NCBI RefSeq assembly: GCF_025938155.1
Contig: NZ_JAPCZG010000006.1
Coordinates: 1 to 64,000 of the forward strand
Direction: 5' to 3'
DNA: 64,000 nt
From: Novosphingobium sp. KCTC 2891
GTDB taxonomy: Bacteria > Pseudomonadota > Alphaproteobacteria > Sphingomonadales > Sphingomonadaceae
Shown: one piece after another, positions 27,251 through 35,561 of the stretch
Layout of the letters: each line of letters begins with the position of its first letter
Position numbering within the stretch: position 1 is the first letter of the stretch
Made by a program: the position numbers and the translations under genes
The notes under the pieces: generated by a model
What the model was told of the DNA's origin: nothing
What the model saw: the letters and a program-made list of their open reading frames with translations, nothing else
Databases searched by the model: none

Positions 27251-28041
27251 TACTTCGGCGGCATCCGGATGGCACCATCTAGGCGCAGATTCTGGCCGTT
27301 GAAATAGGTGTTGCGCACCAGTTCGAGCACGAGGCTGCCGAACTCCTCGGGCTTGCCGAGGCGCTTGGGGAACGGGACCGAGGCGGCAAGGCCATCGAAC
27401 ACGGCGGGGGCCTTGTCCTTGACCGCGAGCATCGGCGGCGTGGCGAAAATGCCGGGCATGATCGAATTGACGCGGATGCCCAGGTCCATCAGGTCGCGCG
27501 CCATCGGCAGGACGAGGCCGTTGACCCCCGCCTTGAGCGAACCGTAGGCGACCTGCCCGATCTGCGCGTCCTGCGCCGCGGCCGAGGCGGTGAGCACGAT
27601 GGTGCCGCGCTCGCCATCCTCGAGCGGACCCGCACCCGCCATGCCAAGCGCCGAAAGCGAGGCGATTCGGTAGCTGGCGACGAGGATGCCCTGCGCCGAG
27701 AAGGCATAGTCTTCGGTCGACAGGCGGCGGTAGCCGCCGGTCTCGCGGTTGTAGGACAGCGTCTTGCCGTTCTTCGAGATCTGCGCGCAGTGGACGGTGA
27801 TGCGTTCCTGCCCGTGGGCGGCGCGCGCCTTGGCGAAGCCGGCGACGACCGAGTCCTCGCTGGTGATGTCGACCTTGCAGAACAGGCCGCCGATGCTGCG
27901 TGCGACCTCTTCACCGGCGGCTTCATTGACGTCGAAGATCGCCACGCGGGCGCCGGCGGCGGCGAGTGCCTCTGCAGTGGCGCGGCCGAGGCCAGAGGCG
28001 CCCCCGGTGACGATGGCGGCGGTGGTCGGGGTGATTTTCAT
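27250..28041 (-). CDS. SDR, 3-hydroxyacyl-CoA dehydrogenase type II-like, second copy
   Basis: 263 residues, a close paralogue of 4899-5681 with long identical blocks (VLPMARDLMDLGIRVN, VPFPKRLG versus VPFPKRMG, LRLDGAIRM). TGGASGLG and YGSLK mark the cofactor and catalytic sites. Small differences around residues 85-105 and 200-215, which usually line the substrate pocket, suggest a different hydroxyacyl substrate. It follows the acyl-CoA ligase by 26 nt and overlaps DUF2889 as TAATG. Confidence 0.9.
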   Translation of the reverse strand: MKITPTTAAIVTGGASGLGRATAEALAAAGARVAIFDVNEAAGEEVARSIGGLFCKVDITSEDSVVAGFAKARAAHGQERITVHCAQISKNGKTLSYNRETGGYRRLSTEDYAFSAQGILVASYRIASLSALGMAGAGPLEDGERGTIVLTASAAAQDAQIGQVAYGSLKAGVNGLVLPMARDLMDLGIRVNSIMPGIFATPPMLAVKDKAPAVFDGLAASVPFPKRLGKPEEFGSLVLELVRNTYFNGQNLRLDGAIRMPPK

Positions 28042-28067
28042 GGGATAGCTCCGGAGATGAATGGATT

Positions 28068-29582
28068 TCAGGCGGCGAACAGCGCGCGCAGGCCGGGCGC
28101 CGAGGGCTTGAGCGAAGGCGTGCGCGGAAAGTCCGGCACGAAGCGGAAGTGGACCGGGACCTGGTAGGCAATCAGCCGGTCCTTGAGGAATGCCTTGAGT
28201 GCATCGGGTGCAGGCGGCTCGGCGCCCTCGCGCAGGATGATCGCGGCGGCCGGCACTTCACCGAGCCGGTCGTCCGGCACGCCTACGACAGCCGCCTCGC
28301 GGACAGTGGGGTGCTGGTGCAGCGCCTGGACCACGTCGTCGGGATGGACCTTGAAGCCGCCACGGATGATCGCGTTGTCGGCGCGGCCGCGGATGAACAG
28401 GAAGCCGTCGGCGTCGAGCACGGCGCGATCGGTGGTGCGCAACCAGGCATCTCCGTCGAAGCGGTAGGCCGGACCGAGCTGGTCGCCCCTGATCTCGAGC
28501 AGCCCTTCCTCGCCCGGTGCGAGCGGGGCGCCGCTTGCGGCATCGACCACGCGGGCGGCGACATTGGCGTGGATGCGGCCGACCGCACCGCGCTTGGCCG
28601 CCCAGTGCGCGTTGAAATCGTCGAGCGACCAGCCGGCGATGGCACCGGCGAATTCGGTGGCGCCGTAGTTGGCAAGGATCGGCACACCGAAGCGCGCGTG
28701 AAAGGCATCGACCAGCGCGGGATCGAGCGGCGCGGTACCGCTGATGATCGCCGACAGGCTCGACAGATCGGCCGGATCGACATCGGCTTCGAGCAGCATG
28801 CGCACCGCAGATGGCACGGCGCCCGCAACTTTGGGGCGCAAGTGGCGGATCGCGGCGACCCAGGCTTCGACCGTGAACTTTTCCAGCAGGCCGATCTTGC
28901 GGCCAGCCATGAGCGCGCCGATGCAGCCGTAGATCCCGCCGATGTGCGTCAGCGGGTTGTTGACCATGGTGACGCCGGAGCGCAGCTGCGGCTGGTCCGC
29001 GAAATCGCGGTTGCGTTCGTAGCGCGTGAAGCCGGCGAAGCTCGCATCGAAGGCCGCACGCGAGAGCGGCACGCGCTTGGGCGTGCCGGTGGTGCCGCTG
29101 GTGAGCATTTCGATGGCAACGCCGGGCGATGTCTGCACTTCTGCCCGAGGCGCTTCAAACCCGGCCAGCGCGCGCACGCCTTCGAGCCGCGCGCCGATGG
29201 CGATCACCGCGCTGCCGGCCCGGGCGAACGCATCGGCAATGCCGGGCCGCGCCACGTCATCTTCATCGGCGATGATCGCGGGCAGGCCCAGCCCGGCGAT
29301 ATCGGCGAAAAGCTTGTCGTCCGGCAGGATGGGATTGAGCGAGACCAGGCAACGATCGCTCGACAGCACGGCGAGAATCGCCGCGATATGCCCTGGACGA
29401 TTGCGCAGCACGACTCCTACCCGCGCTTCGGCGGGAAGCGCCATGGCATCGAGTGCCGCTTCGATCGCAGCGACAACGCGGGCAAGATCGCCCCAGCTAT
29501 AGTCGCGGCCTTCGAAATGGATCTCCGCGCGCGCAGGATCAATTGCCATGATCGCACGCAGTTTTTCCGTAATCAGCGCCAT
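28068..29582 (-). CDS. Acyl-CoA ligase / AMP-forming synthetase
   Basis: 504 residues of the ANL superfamily. The P-loop is LTSGTTGTPKRV, the A5-type motif NYGATEF, the hinge region LRTTDRAVLDADGFLFIRGRADNAIIRGGFKVHP, and the C-terminal segment RTPSLKPSAPGLR holds the probable catalytic lysine. It activates a carboxylic acid as CoA thioester using ATP. I start at MALITEKLRA; the earlier in-frame start would run into operator site 6. First gene of a minus operon with SDR and DUF2889, divergent from the ALDH operon. Confidence 0.9.
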   Translation of the reverse strand: MALITEKLRAIMAIDPARAEIHFEGRDYSWGDLARVVAAIEAALDAMALPAEARVGVVLRNRPGHIAAILAVLSSDRCLVSLNPILPDDKLFADIAGLGLPAIIADEDDVARPGIADAFARAGSAVIAIGARLEGVRALAGFEAPRAEVQTSPGVAIEMLTSGTTGTPKRVPLSRAAFDASFAGFTRYERNRDFADQPQLRSGVTMVNNPLTHIGGIYGCIGALMAGRKIGLLEKFTVEAWVAAIRHLRPKVAGAVPSAVRMLLEADVDPADLSSLSAIISGTAPLDPALVDAFHARFGVPILANYGATEFAGAIAGWSLDDFNAHWAAKRGAVGRIHANVAARVVDAASGAPLAPGEEGLLEIRGDQLGPAYRFDGDAWLRTTDRAVLDADGFLFIRGRADNAIIRGGFKVHPDDVVQALHQHPTVREAAVVGVPDDRLGEVPAAAIILREGAEPPAPDALKAFLKDRLIAYQVPVHFRFVPDFPRTPSLKPSAPGLRALFAA

Positions 29583-29681
29583 TCCCAGCTCCGCCCTTCC
29601 CATCATTGTCCGTGCCGGAGATGAATCCATCCGGCGTGCGAGGCAGCGCCCCGCAGTTGTCCGTTGCATCTTGCCAACATA

Positions 29682-29696
29682 GTTCACCTAGTGCAA
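29682..29696 (-). promoter_or_regulatory. Operator-like motif, site 6 (ligase / ALDH divergent promoter)
   Basis: On the minus strand TTGCACTAGGTGAAC; arms TTGCAC/GTGAAC around TAG. It retains ACTAGGT but differs in the outer arms. With site 8 (39631) it shares the plus-strand prefix AACATAG, so these two may be a subclass. Lies between starts at 29582 and 29784. Confidence 0.6.
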
Positions 29697-29783
29697 TAAG
29701 TGATGCAAGTTAAGAACGCCGAGGAGGACCAGGGGCGCGCGCCGCTCCCTTTTCCCGTCGCAACGAAGAGGAGCACGAAAGCC

Positions 29784-31268
29784 ATGGCCACGGCCGTATT
29801 GTCCGACGTCCCGCAGGTTCACCTCCATATCGGCGGTGTGCCGCAGACGGGAGGCTCGGGTGGCACCCACGACCACCTCCACCCCGTCACCCAGCAAGTG
29901 CAGGCGACGATCCCGCTTGCCGGGCGCGCCGAAGTCGCTTCAGCCGTCGAACGCGCTGAAGCGGTGCGCGAAAGCTGGCGCCGTACGTCGCCCGAACAGC
30001 GGCGCGACATCCTCAACAAGCTGGCCGACCTGATGGTCGAGCATCGCACCGAGTTCGCCCGCATGGCGGCGCTGGACGGCGGCACGACCATTTCGGTGGG
30101 CGAACGCGGCGTCGACACGGCCGTGGCCTGGGTGCGTTACTACGCCGGCTGGTGCGACAAGCTGACGGGCGAAATGCTGGGCACGTTCGATACGCGCGGC
30201 GAGTTCGCCTATTCGGTGCCCGAACCGATCGGCATCGTCGGCATCATCATCACCTGGAACGGCCCGCTGATCTCGCTGGGCATGAAAGTGGCGGCCGCGC
30301 TGGCCGCAGGCAACTGCGTGATCTGCAAGCCCGCCGAAATGACCCCGTTCGCACCCGAGCTGTTCGCGCGGCTGTGCCGGCAGGCCGGCCTGCCCGATGG
30401 CGTGCTGTCGATCTTCCCCGGTACGGGCGAAGCCGGCGATGCCATCGTGCGCCACAAGAAGGTGCGCAAGATCAGCTTCACCGGCGGCCCGATCACCGCG
30501 CGCAAGATCCTTGAAGCCTGCGCGCAGGAGATCAAGCCGAGCGTGATGGAACTGGGCGGCAAGTCTGCCAGCCTCGTCTTCCCGGATTGCGACCTTCAGG
30601 CCGCCGCCGAACGCGCGGTGTTCTGGACGGTGGGCTGCCTTTCGGGCCAGGGCTGCGCCCTGCCCACGCGCCAGTTGGTCCACGCCGATGTCTATGACGA
30701 GTTCGTCGAGCGGCTGAAGGGCATCATCGGCCAGTTCAAGGTGGGCGATCCGATGGACCCGACCGTGATGGTCGGCCCGGTCATCAACAAGGCAGCCACC
30801 GACCGCATCATGGGAATGTTCGAGCGCGCCAAGGCCGACAAGGCCGGCAAGTTCCTGCTGGGCGGCAACCGCTGCGGCGGCGATCTGGCGGACGGCAACT
30901 TCATCGAGCCGACACTGATCGTAGACGCCGATCCCGACCACGAGATCAGCCAGGTGGAAATTTTCGGCCCGGCCGTGGTGGTGATGAAGTTCCACACCGA
31001 GGACGAGGCCGTGGCCATCGCCAACAACAGCGAATATGGCCTTGCCGCCTATATCCAGTCGGACAACGTACAGCGGGTGCACCGCCTGTCCGAGCGCCTG
31101 AGCGCGGGCGGCGTCTATGTGAACGGCGGATTCCAGGTCAATCCGCACACCCCGTTCGGCGGGATCGGCATTTCCGGCTTCGGCAAGGAAGGCGGCAAGG
31201 CAGGCATCGACGAATTCCTGCACTACAAGACCGTCGTCATCGGCGTTGGCGCGCCGATCTTCGGCTGA
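29784..31268 (+). CDS. Aldehyde dehydrogenase (NAD(P)+)
   Basis: 494 residues. The catalytic cysteine is in GQGCALPTR (about C291) and the general base in ELGGKS (about E256); the cofactor site is FTGGP. An unusual histidine-rich N-terminus (VHLHIGG; HDHLHP) precedes the fold. It oxidises an aldehyde to an acid, which the divergent acyl-CoA ligase could then activate; that pairing is inference. GAAGAGGAGC before ATG supports this start over an upstream one. Operon with the SDR at 31287. Confidence 0.93.
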   Translation: MATAVLSDVPQVHLHIGGVPQTGGSGGTHDHLHPVTQQVQATIPLAGRAEVASAVERAEAVRESWRRTSPEQRRDILNKLADLMVEHRTEFARMAALDGGTTISVGERGVDTAVAWVRYYAGWCDKLTGEMLGTFDTRGEFAYSVPEPIGIVGIIITWNGPLISLGMKVAAALAAGNCVICKPAEMTPFAPELFARLCRQAGLPDGVLSIFPGTGEAGDAIVRHKKVRKISFTGGPITARKILEACAQEIKPSVMELGGKSASLVFPDCDLQAAAERAVFWTVGCLSGQGCALPTRQLVHADVYDEFVERLKGIIGQFKVGDPMDPTVMVGPVINKAATDRIMGMFERAKADKAGKFLLGGNRCGGDLADGNFIEPTLIVDADPDHEISQVEIFGPAVVVMKFHTEDEAVAIANNSEYGLAAYIQSDNVQRVHRLSERLSAGGVYVNGGFQVNPHTPFGGIGISGFGKEGGKAGIDEFLHYKTVVIGVGAPIFG

Positions 31269-31286
31269 GAGGGAGAGACGCAAGCA

Positions 31287-32072
31287 ATGGCCGATTTCAG
31301 CAACACGGACTTCCGGCTCGACGGCAAGGTGGCGATCGTCACCGGCGCGGGTGGGCGCGGCAATTCGATCGGGCGCGCCTATGCGGTGGCACTGGCGCAA
31401 GCCGGCGCCAACGTGGTGGTCGCCGATCTCAATGGCGAAGGCGCGCAGAAGGTGGCGGACGAGATCGTCACGCTGGGCGGCAAGGCGATCGCCGCACAAG
31501 TGGACATCACCGATACCGCATCGGTGGCCGCGATGGGGCAGCAGGCCGAGACGGCGTTCGGCGGGGTCGACATCCTTGTCAACAATGCCGCGCTGATGGT
31601 CGAGATCGTGGACAAGCCGCTGATCGAGACCGACCGCGCGCGCTTCGACAAGGGCATGGCGGTGAACGTGTGGGGCGCGATCAACTGCGCCCAGACCATC
31701 GCCCCGCTGATCGCCAAGCGCGGCGGCGGCGCGATCGTCAACCAGGTGTCGGCGGGCGCCTTCCCGGCGCAGAGCTTCTACGGCGTGACCAAGATCGCGC
31801 TGGTCGGCGCGACGACGACGCTGGCAACCGAGCTTGGCCGCCAGGGCATCCGCGTCAACGCGATTGCACCCGGCATGACCAAGACCGACGCGGGCCTTTC
31901 GCTCACGCCCGACGACAGCCCGCTGGTGCAGATGGCGGCATCGCGCACGCCGATCCAGCTGCGCGACACGCCGGACGCACTGTGCGGCGCGCTGCTGCTG
32001 CTGGTGTCGGAAGCGGGCCGCTGGATGACCGGCCAGGTGCTCAACGTCGATGGAGGCTGGGTGATGCGCTGA
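31287..32072 (+). CDS. Short-chain dehydrogenase/reductase
   Basis: A 261-residue SDR. TGAGGRGNSIGRAYA is a long glycine-rich cofactor loop; the acidic residue in VVADLNGEG suggests NAD(H). Active-site residues are in VSAGAF and YGVTK (YxxxK). It follows the ALDH by 18 nt with GAGGGAGAG upstream. An alcohol-to-carbonyl oxidation feeding the ALDH is a sensible role: alcohol, aldehyde, acid, CoA ester. The substrate is unknown. Confidence 0.9.
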   Translation: MADFSNTDFRLDGKVAIVTGAGGRGNSIGRAYAVALAQAGANVVVADLNGEGAQKVADEIVTLGGKAIAAQVDITDTASVAAMGQQAETAFGGVDILVNNAALMVEIVDKPLIETDRARFDKGMAVNVWGAINCAQTIAPLIAKRGGGAIVNQVSAGAFPAQSFYGVTKIALVGATTTLATELGRQGIRVNAIAPGMTKTDAGLSLTPDDSPLVQMAASRTPIQLRDTPDALCGALLLLVSEAGRWMTGQVLNVDGGWVMR

Positions 32073-32103
32073 CCCGCGCACCAACCACGCCCGAAATCTC
32101 GAG

Positions 32104-32134
32104 GGGCGGTCCTGCGCGAGCGGGGCCGCCCTTT
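32104..32134 (+). terminator. Probable terminator after SDR
   Basis: GGGCGG/CCGCCC stem with additional CC/GG pairs, followed by TTT, 32 nt after the SDR stop. A moderate hairpin with a short T-run. Confidence 0.6.
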
Positions 32135-32191
32135 GTCTTGGGAGATGAACGGACAAGTCCGGCGCAGTGCTGCCCGGCCGTTGCCGACAAG

Positions 32192-32224
32192 AAAAAGGGG
32201 CGACCTGCCAAGGCAGGCCGCCCC
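32192..32224 (-). terminator. Rho-independent terminator after rubredoxin
   Basis: A 13-bp stem GGGGCGACCTGCC/GGCAGGCCGCCCC with one mismatch and a 2-nt loop; five T's follow on the minus strand. It lies 56 nt past the rubredoxin stop. Confidence 0.85.
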
Positions 32225-32279
32225 AAAGTTTGGGCGGGACGCCGGGAGGGTGGCCCCCGGCTCCCTTCCCCCGGAAGTC

Positions 32280-32471
32280 CTACCAATCCTGGAGAGAGAA
32301 ATCGGACTTGGTGGCTGCGCAATCCGGGCAGACCCAATCTTCGGGCACATCTTCCCAGAGGGTGCCAGGCGCGATGCCTTCATCCGGCCAGCCCAGCGCC
32401 TCGTCGTAGACCGTGCCGCAATAGAAGCACACGTAGCGCCGGAAGCCGGGCTTGCTGGTATCTTCGCTCAT
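32280..32471 (-). CDS. Rubredoxin
   Basis: A 63-residue iron protein. The two metal-binding pairs are CFYCG near the N-terminus and CPDC near the C-terminus, with [17 protein letters not shown] between, as in classical rubredoxins. It should pass single electrons to a monooxygenase. Its start overlaps the P450 stop as TGATG, so it is almost certainly the P450's redox partner or is coupled to it. That is unusual, since bacterial P450s mostly use 2Fe-2S or 3Fe-4S ferredoxins. No reductase gene is in the window. Confidence 0.93.
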   Translation of the reverse strand: MSEDTSKPGFRRYVCFYCGTVYDEALGWPDEGIAPGTLWEDVPEDWVCPDCAATKSDFSLQDW

Positions 32472-33682
32472 CAGACCGCCCACACCAGTTCGAGGCTCGT
32501 GATGGTGGCCACCGAGCGCGCGCTGACCTTCGGGCTGGTGCCCGGCTTGATCGCGAAGTCGGGAATGCGCTTGAGCCATTCTTCGAGGAACATGCGGAGT
32601 TCGGTGCGGGCAAGCATCGAACCCACGCAGCGGTGGACACCGCCGCCGAAGGTCGTGTTCGCACCTGGCTTTTCACGGTTGAAATCGACCGAAAGCGGTT
32701 CGTGGAACTTGTCTTCGTCGAGCCCGTCCATCGGGGTCGGGACCAGCACCATGTCGCCGGCCTTGAACGCCATGCCATCGACAACGAGATCGGCCTTCAC
32801 CTCACGCGCGAGGATCGCGATGGGGAAGCGGCGCAGCAGTTCCTCGTTGGCATTGGCGATGAGATCGGGGTGCTCGACGAGCTGCCGGCGATGCTCGGGA
32901 TGCGTCGCCAGGAACTGGGCATAGAAGCCCAGCGTGGAGGCGACGGTGTCCAGCCCGCCAAGCAGCAGCAGCAGGATGAGCCCGGTCAGCGTGAAATCGT
33001 CGATCAGCTTGCCATCGACTTCAGCCTTGGCGATCGTGCTGATGAGATCGTTGCCGGGGTTGGCACGGCGTTCGGCGACCTTGGCCATGCCATACGCCAT
33101 GAGCTTGCCAGCGGCATCGTTACGCGCTTCCTCGGTTTCGCCGCGCATGGCGGTTTCGGCAATGTCGGTCAGCAGCGGGCGGTCTTCGGCGGGCAGGCCG
33201 ACGATCTCCATGAAGATGGCGATCGGCAGGTGCTGCGCGAACTGGCCGATGAACTCGCAGTGGCCGTCCTTCTTGAACCCTTCGATCAGTTCGATGGACA
33301 GTTCCCGCGCGCGCTCGCCAAGCTTGCCGACTGCCTTGGGCGACAGCGCCTGCTGCAGCAGCTGGCGATAGGCAGCGTGATGCGGCGGATCGAGCTGAAG
33401 CGGCACGAGTGGCGGCCGATCGCTGTCTTCGGCCGACACCATGATCCGGCGCGACGAGAAATGATCGTTGTCCGACAAGACCTTGCCCACCAGCTCGCTG
33501 GTCTTGACGATCCAGTGGCCGCCGTTGTGCGGCGTCCAGAGCACATCACCCGGATGCGACAGGAAGATGTCGCGCATGGAGCGCTGGTATTCCAGGCCCT
33601 CGACCGGAAAACTGTAGAGGTCGAAATCGATTACGCGGTCGGCCGGCACATTCGCCGGTCGTTCCAGGGCATTTGTCGTCAT
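32471..33682 (-). CDS. Cytochrome P450
   Basis: 403 residues, normal for a soluble bacterial P450. The oxygen-binding I-helix has GGLDT (about 242-246), the K-helix has ExxR in EELLRR (about 281-284) and the heme ligand is in [10 protein letters not shown] (Cys about 352). It hydroxylates a hydrophobic substrate at the cost of NAD(P)H through a redox chain. The start MTTNALERP follows GGAGAGGAG; 29 upstream codons are discarded. It is 46 nt after tetR and overlaps rubredoxin. It could start catabolism by hydroxylating an unactivated carbon. Confidence 0.95.
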   Translation of the reverse strand: MTTNALERPANVPADRVIDFDLYSFPVEGLEYQRSMRDIFLSHPGDVLWTPHNGGHWIVKTSELVGKVLSDNDHFSSRRIMVSAEDSDRPPLVPLQLDPPHHAAYRQLLQQALSPKAVGKLGERARELSIELIEGFKKDGHCEFIGQFAQHLPIAIFMEIVGLPAEDRPLLTDIAETAMRGETEEARNDAAGKLMAYGMAKVAERRANPGNDLISTIAKAEVDGKLIDDFTLTGLILLLLLGGLDTVASTLGFYAQFLATHPEHRRQLVEHPDLIANANEELLRRFPIAILAREVKADLVVDGMAFKAGDMVLVPTPMDGLDEDKFHEPLSVDFNREKPGANTTFGGGVHRCVGSMLARTELRMFLEEWLKRIPDFAIKPGTSPKVSARSVATITSLELVWAV

Positions 33683-33728
33683 GAGCGTTGTGCTCCTCTC
33701 CATGCACGGCCGGCCCGCCCCGTGGCGG

Positions 33729-34337
33729 CTACGACCGCGTTCCCAAAAGTTCCGTGATGATCGCGACAAGTCGCTCGCCCGCCGACACCCCGTCCTGCCC
33801 TAGTCCCAGCCGCGATTCCGCGATCAGCTGCGGGCTGAACGATTGCAGGGCCTTGCCGAGAAGATCCGCCGATACCCGGCTGCCGCCGGCGCGCACGATG
33901 AATGCTTCCGCAAGGCGCAGGGTGCGCTTCTCGATCTCGCGCGCGTAGCTGCGGTAGCGTTCGGCGAGGTCCGGATTGCGCATGGCTTCGAGTTGCAGCT
34001 CGGCCATGAACAGCAGATCCTCGGTGTTGTGGGCGAAAGCGTCGAAACGGTCACGCAGGCGGGGCAGCACTTCCGCGAGCGAACCTTCGGCATCGAGCAG
34101 GCCCTGCCATGCCTCGATCTCGCGCGTCTGGTGCTGCTCCAGCAGTTCCAGCACGACTTCGTGCTTGCCCGCATAGTTCGCGTAGAACGCCCCGCGCGAA
34201 AAGCCCGCGCTTTCGCTGATCCGGTCGATCGAGGCCGCGCCGATGCCGCGCAGGGCGAATTCCGCGCGCGCCGCGGTGAGCAGACGCTCGCGCGTCTGGG
34301 CCCGGCTTTCCTGGCGACTCGTTCTTTGGATACGCAT
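33729..34337 (-). CDS. TetR-family regulator
   Basis: 202 residues from MRIQRTSRQES. The helix-turn-helix is SIDRISESAGFSRGAFYANYAGKHEV, near residues 35-60; the rest is a helical ligand domain. It heads the tetR-P450-rubredoxin unit. The inverted repeat ATACAC-TT-GTGTAT at 34348-34361 ends about 10 nt upstream of the start, a likely autoregulatory operator. A second in-frame ATG upstream (34373) would place this repeat inside the gene, so I prefer the shorter form. It is a candidate reader of the regulon motif as well. Confidence 0.88.
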   Translation of the reverse strand: MRIQRTSRQESRAQTRERLLTAARAEFALRGIGAASIDRISESAGFSRGAFYANYAGKHEVVLELLEQHQTREIEAWQGLLDAEGSLAEVLPRLRDRFDAFAHNTEDLLFMAELQLEAMRNPDLAERYRSYAREIEKRTLRLAEAFIVRAGGSRVSADLLGKALQSFSPQLIAESRLGLGQDGVSAGERLVAIITELLGTRS

Positions 34338-34347
34338 GTGAATTTGA

Positions 34348-34361
34348 ATACACTTGTGTAT
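34348..34361. promoter_or_regulatory. Inverted repeat, probable TetR operator
   Basis: ATACAC-TT-GTGTAT immediately upstream of tetR. Perfect 6-bp arms with a 2-bp spacer. The position near the ribosome site fits autorepression. Confidence 0.6.
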
Positions 34362-34423
34362 CTTAAAACGCAAAGGTCATTTTTGCACGACAGCGCAGGC
34401 AGGCCGGACCGGACGAAGGGTCG

Positions 34424-35479
34424 TTAGCGCGGGCGACGCAGGGCGTGGAGCATCCGCTGGAAATGGCGCGGGTTCCAGATGTCCTGGTCCTCACCCCAGC
34501 CGATCTTGCCGTCGAACTCCCAACGCAGCAGCTGGTTGGTGCCATAGCCGTGCTCGCTCATGCGGCTGATCGCCATGCCTTCGGCGAACATGGTGCGCCC
34601 CTCCTGATCAACCAGTTCGACCTGCATGTGGCTGGCCCAACCGGTCGAGGGATCACGGAATACGCGCATGCGCGAGCCTTGCGGATCGAGATTGCCGTAG
34701 ATGCCGTCGCGCAGCAGGTATCCGCCGTTCATCGGGCTCCAGCCATCGGCGGTGCCTTCCTGCGGGCGGACGAAGCCGAGGAAACCGCTTTCCCCGTCGG
34801 CGTGCCCGAAGATGTACTGGATGCGCCCGCGTCCGCGCTCGCGCTCGATCTCGCGCCAGCGGGGCCCGCCGGGATGGCTCACCCGGTCCAGATCGCTGGC
34901 GTAGCTCTGCTTGCGGCTTTGCGTATAGGGTCCGCCGCGCGGCCCCCAGGTGCGGTCGCGCACGCTCCAGCAATCGAGCGGGATCGCCTCACCATCGAGC
35001 GTGAGCGTACCGGCAACGTGGCCGAGCTGGTCATAGTGCGGCGTTGCCATGAACGGCGGCTCGCCCGGTTCGAAACGGCGCGGCGGGTGGGCGCCGGTGA
35101 ACACGAAATCGAGCGCGAAATCGCGGTCCGGATCGGCATAGGCGAGATGGTACTTCATTCCCGGCTCGAGCATCTTGAGGCTGTAGCCGCCGCCGGGAAA
35201 AGTGATGTCGCGCAGATCCGGGTTGTCCGGCATCGGCACTTCCTCAACCTTGCGGTAATAGGCCATGCGCGCGATGTCCCAGCCGCGCGTGTCCCACACG
35301 AAGATGCGCCAGGTCACCGTCTTGCGGTTGGGATAATAGGGGGTGTGAATCCAGCCCCCGATGCCGCGCTCGGGCACGTTGAACGACCACCAGTTGGTCT
35401 CGGTTTCGTAGGGATCGTCCGAAAGGCGGTGGTAGCAATCATCTTCGGGCAGGAATGCATATGGATCGGCAGTGGTCAT
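34424..35479 (-). CDS. Uncharacterised protein, DUF7064-like / lipocalin-like
   Basis: 351 residues with no signal peptide or membrane segment. It is rich in aromatic residues and beta strands: ETNWWSFNVPERGIGGWIH in the N-terminal part and LDCWSVRDRTWGPRG about halfway. The RDRxWGPR block is typical of a family of double beta-barrel proteins seen in actinobacterial and sphingomonad steroid or terpenoid regions, sometimes called AttH/CrtC-like. The function is unknown; binding or isomerisation of a hydrophobic substrate is possible. Operator site 7 lies 48 nt upstream. Confidence 0.75.
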   Translation of the reverse strand: MTTADPYAFLPEDDCYHRLSDDPYETETNWWSFNVPERGIGGWIHTPYYPNRKTVTWRIFVWDTRGWDIARMAYYRKVEEVPMPDNPDLRDITFPGGGYSLKMLEPGMKYHLAYADPDRDFALDFVFTGAHPPRRFEPGEPPFMATPHYDQLGHVAGTLTLDGEAIPLDCWSVRDRTWGPRGGPYTQSRKQSYASDLDRVSHPGGPRWREIERERGRGRIQYIFGHADGESGFLGFVRPQEGTADGWSPMNGGYLLRDGIYGNLDPQGSRMRVFRDPSTGWASHMQVELVDQEGRTMFAEGMAISRMSEHGYGTNQLLRWEFDGKIGWGEDQDIWNPRHFQRMLHALRRPR

Positions 35480-35526
35480 GACCTGGTCTCTCCCCTCGCC
35501 CACGCTGCAGGCGGGTCCGATTGATG

Positions 35527-35541
35527 TATCACCTAGTTGTA
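35527..35541 (-). promoter_or_regulatory. Operator-like motif, site 7 (lipocalin-like gene)
   Basis: On the minus strand TACAACTAGGTGATA, followed by CATCAA as in sites 1 and 2. It lies 48 nt upstream of the 351-residue protein and 20 nt from the stop of the amidohydrolase at 35562. Confidence 0.72.
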
Positions 35542-35561
35542 TAGGTAATTAAACCAAGCGG

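Noticed and set aside
29940..32156. 738-codon minus-strand open frame opposite ALDH and SDR
   Set aside because: The plus strand encodes clear ALDH and SDR proteins; the antisense product has no recognisable motif.
31670..33757. 695-codon plus-strand frame over the SDR end, rubredoxin and P450
   Set aside because: Runs across three real genes and two terminators; composition is that of a shadow frame.
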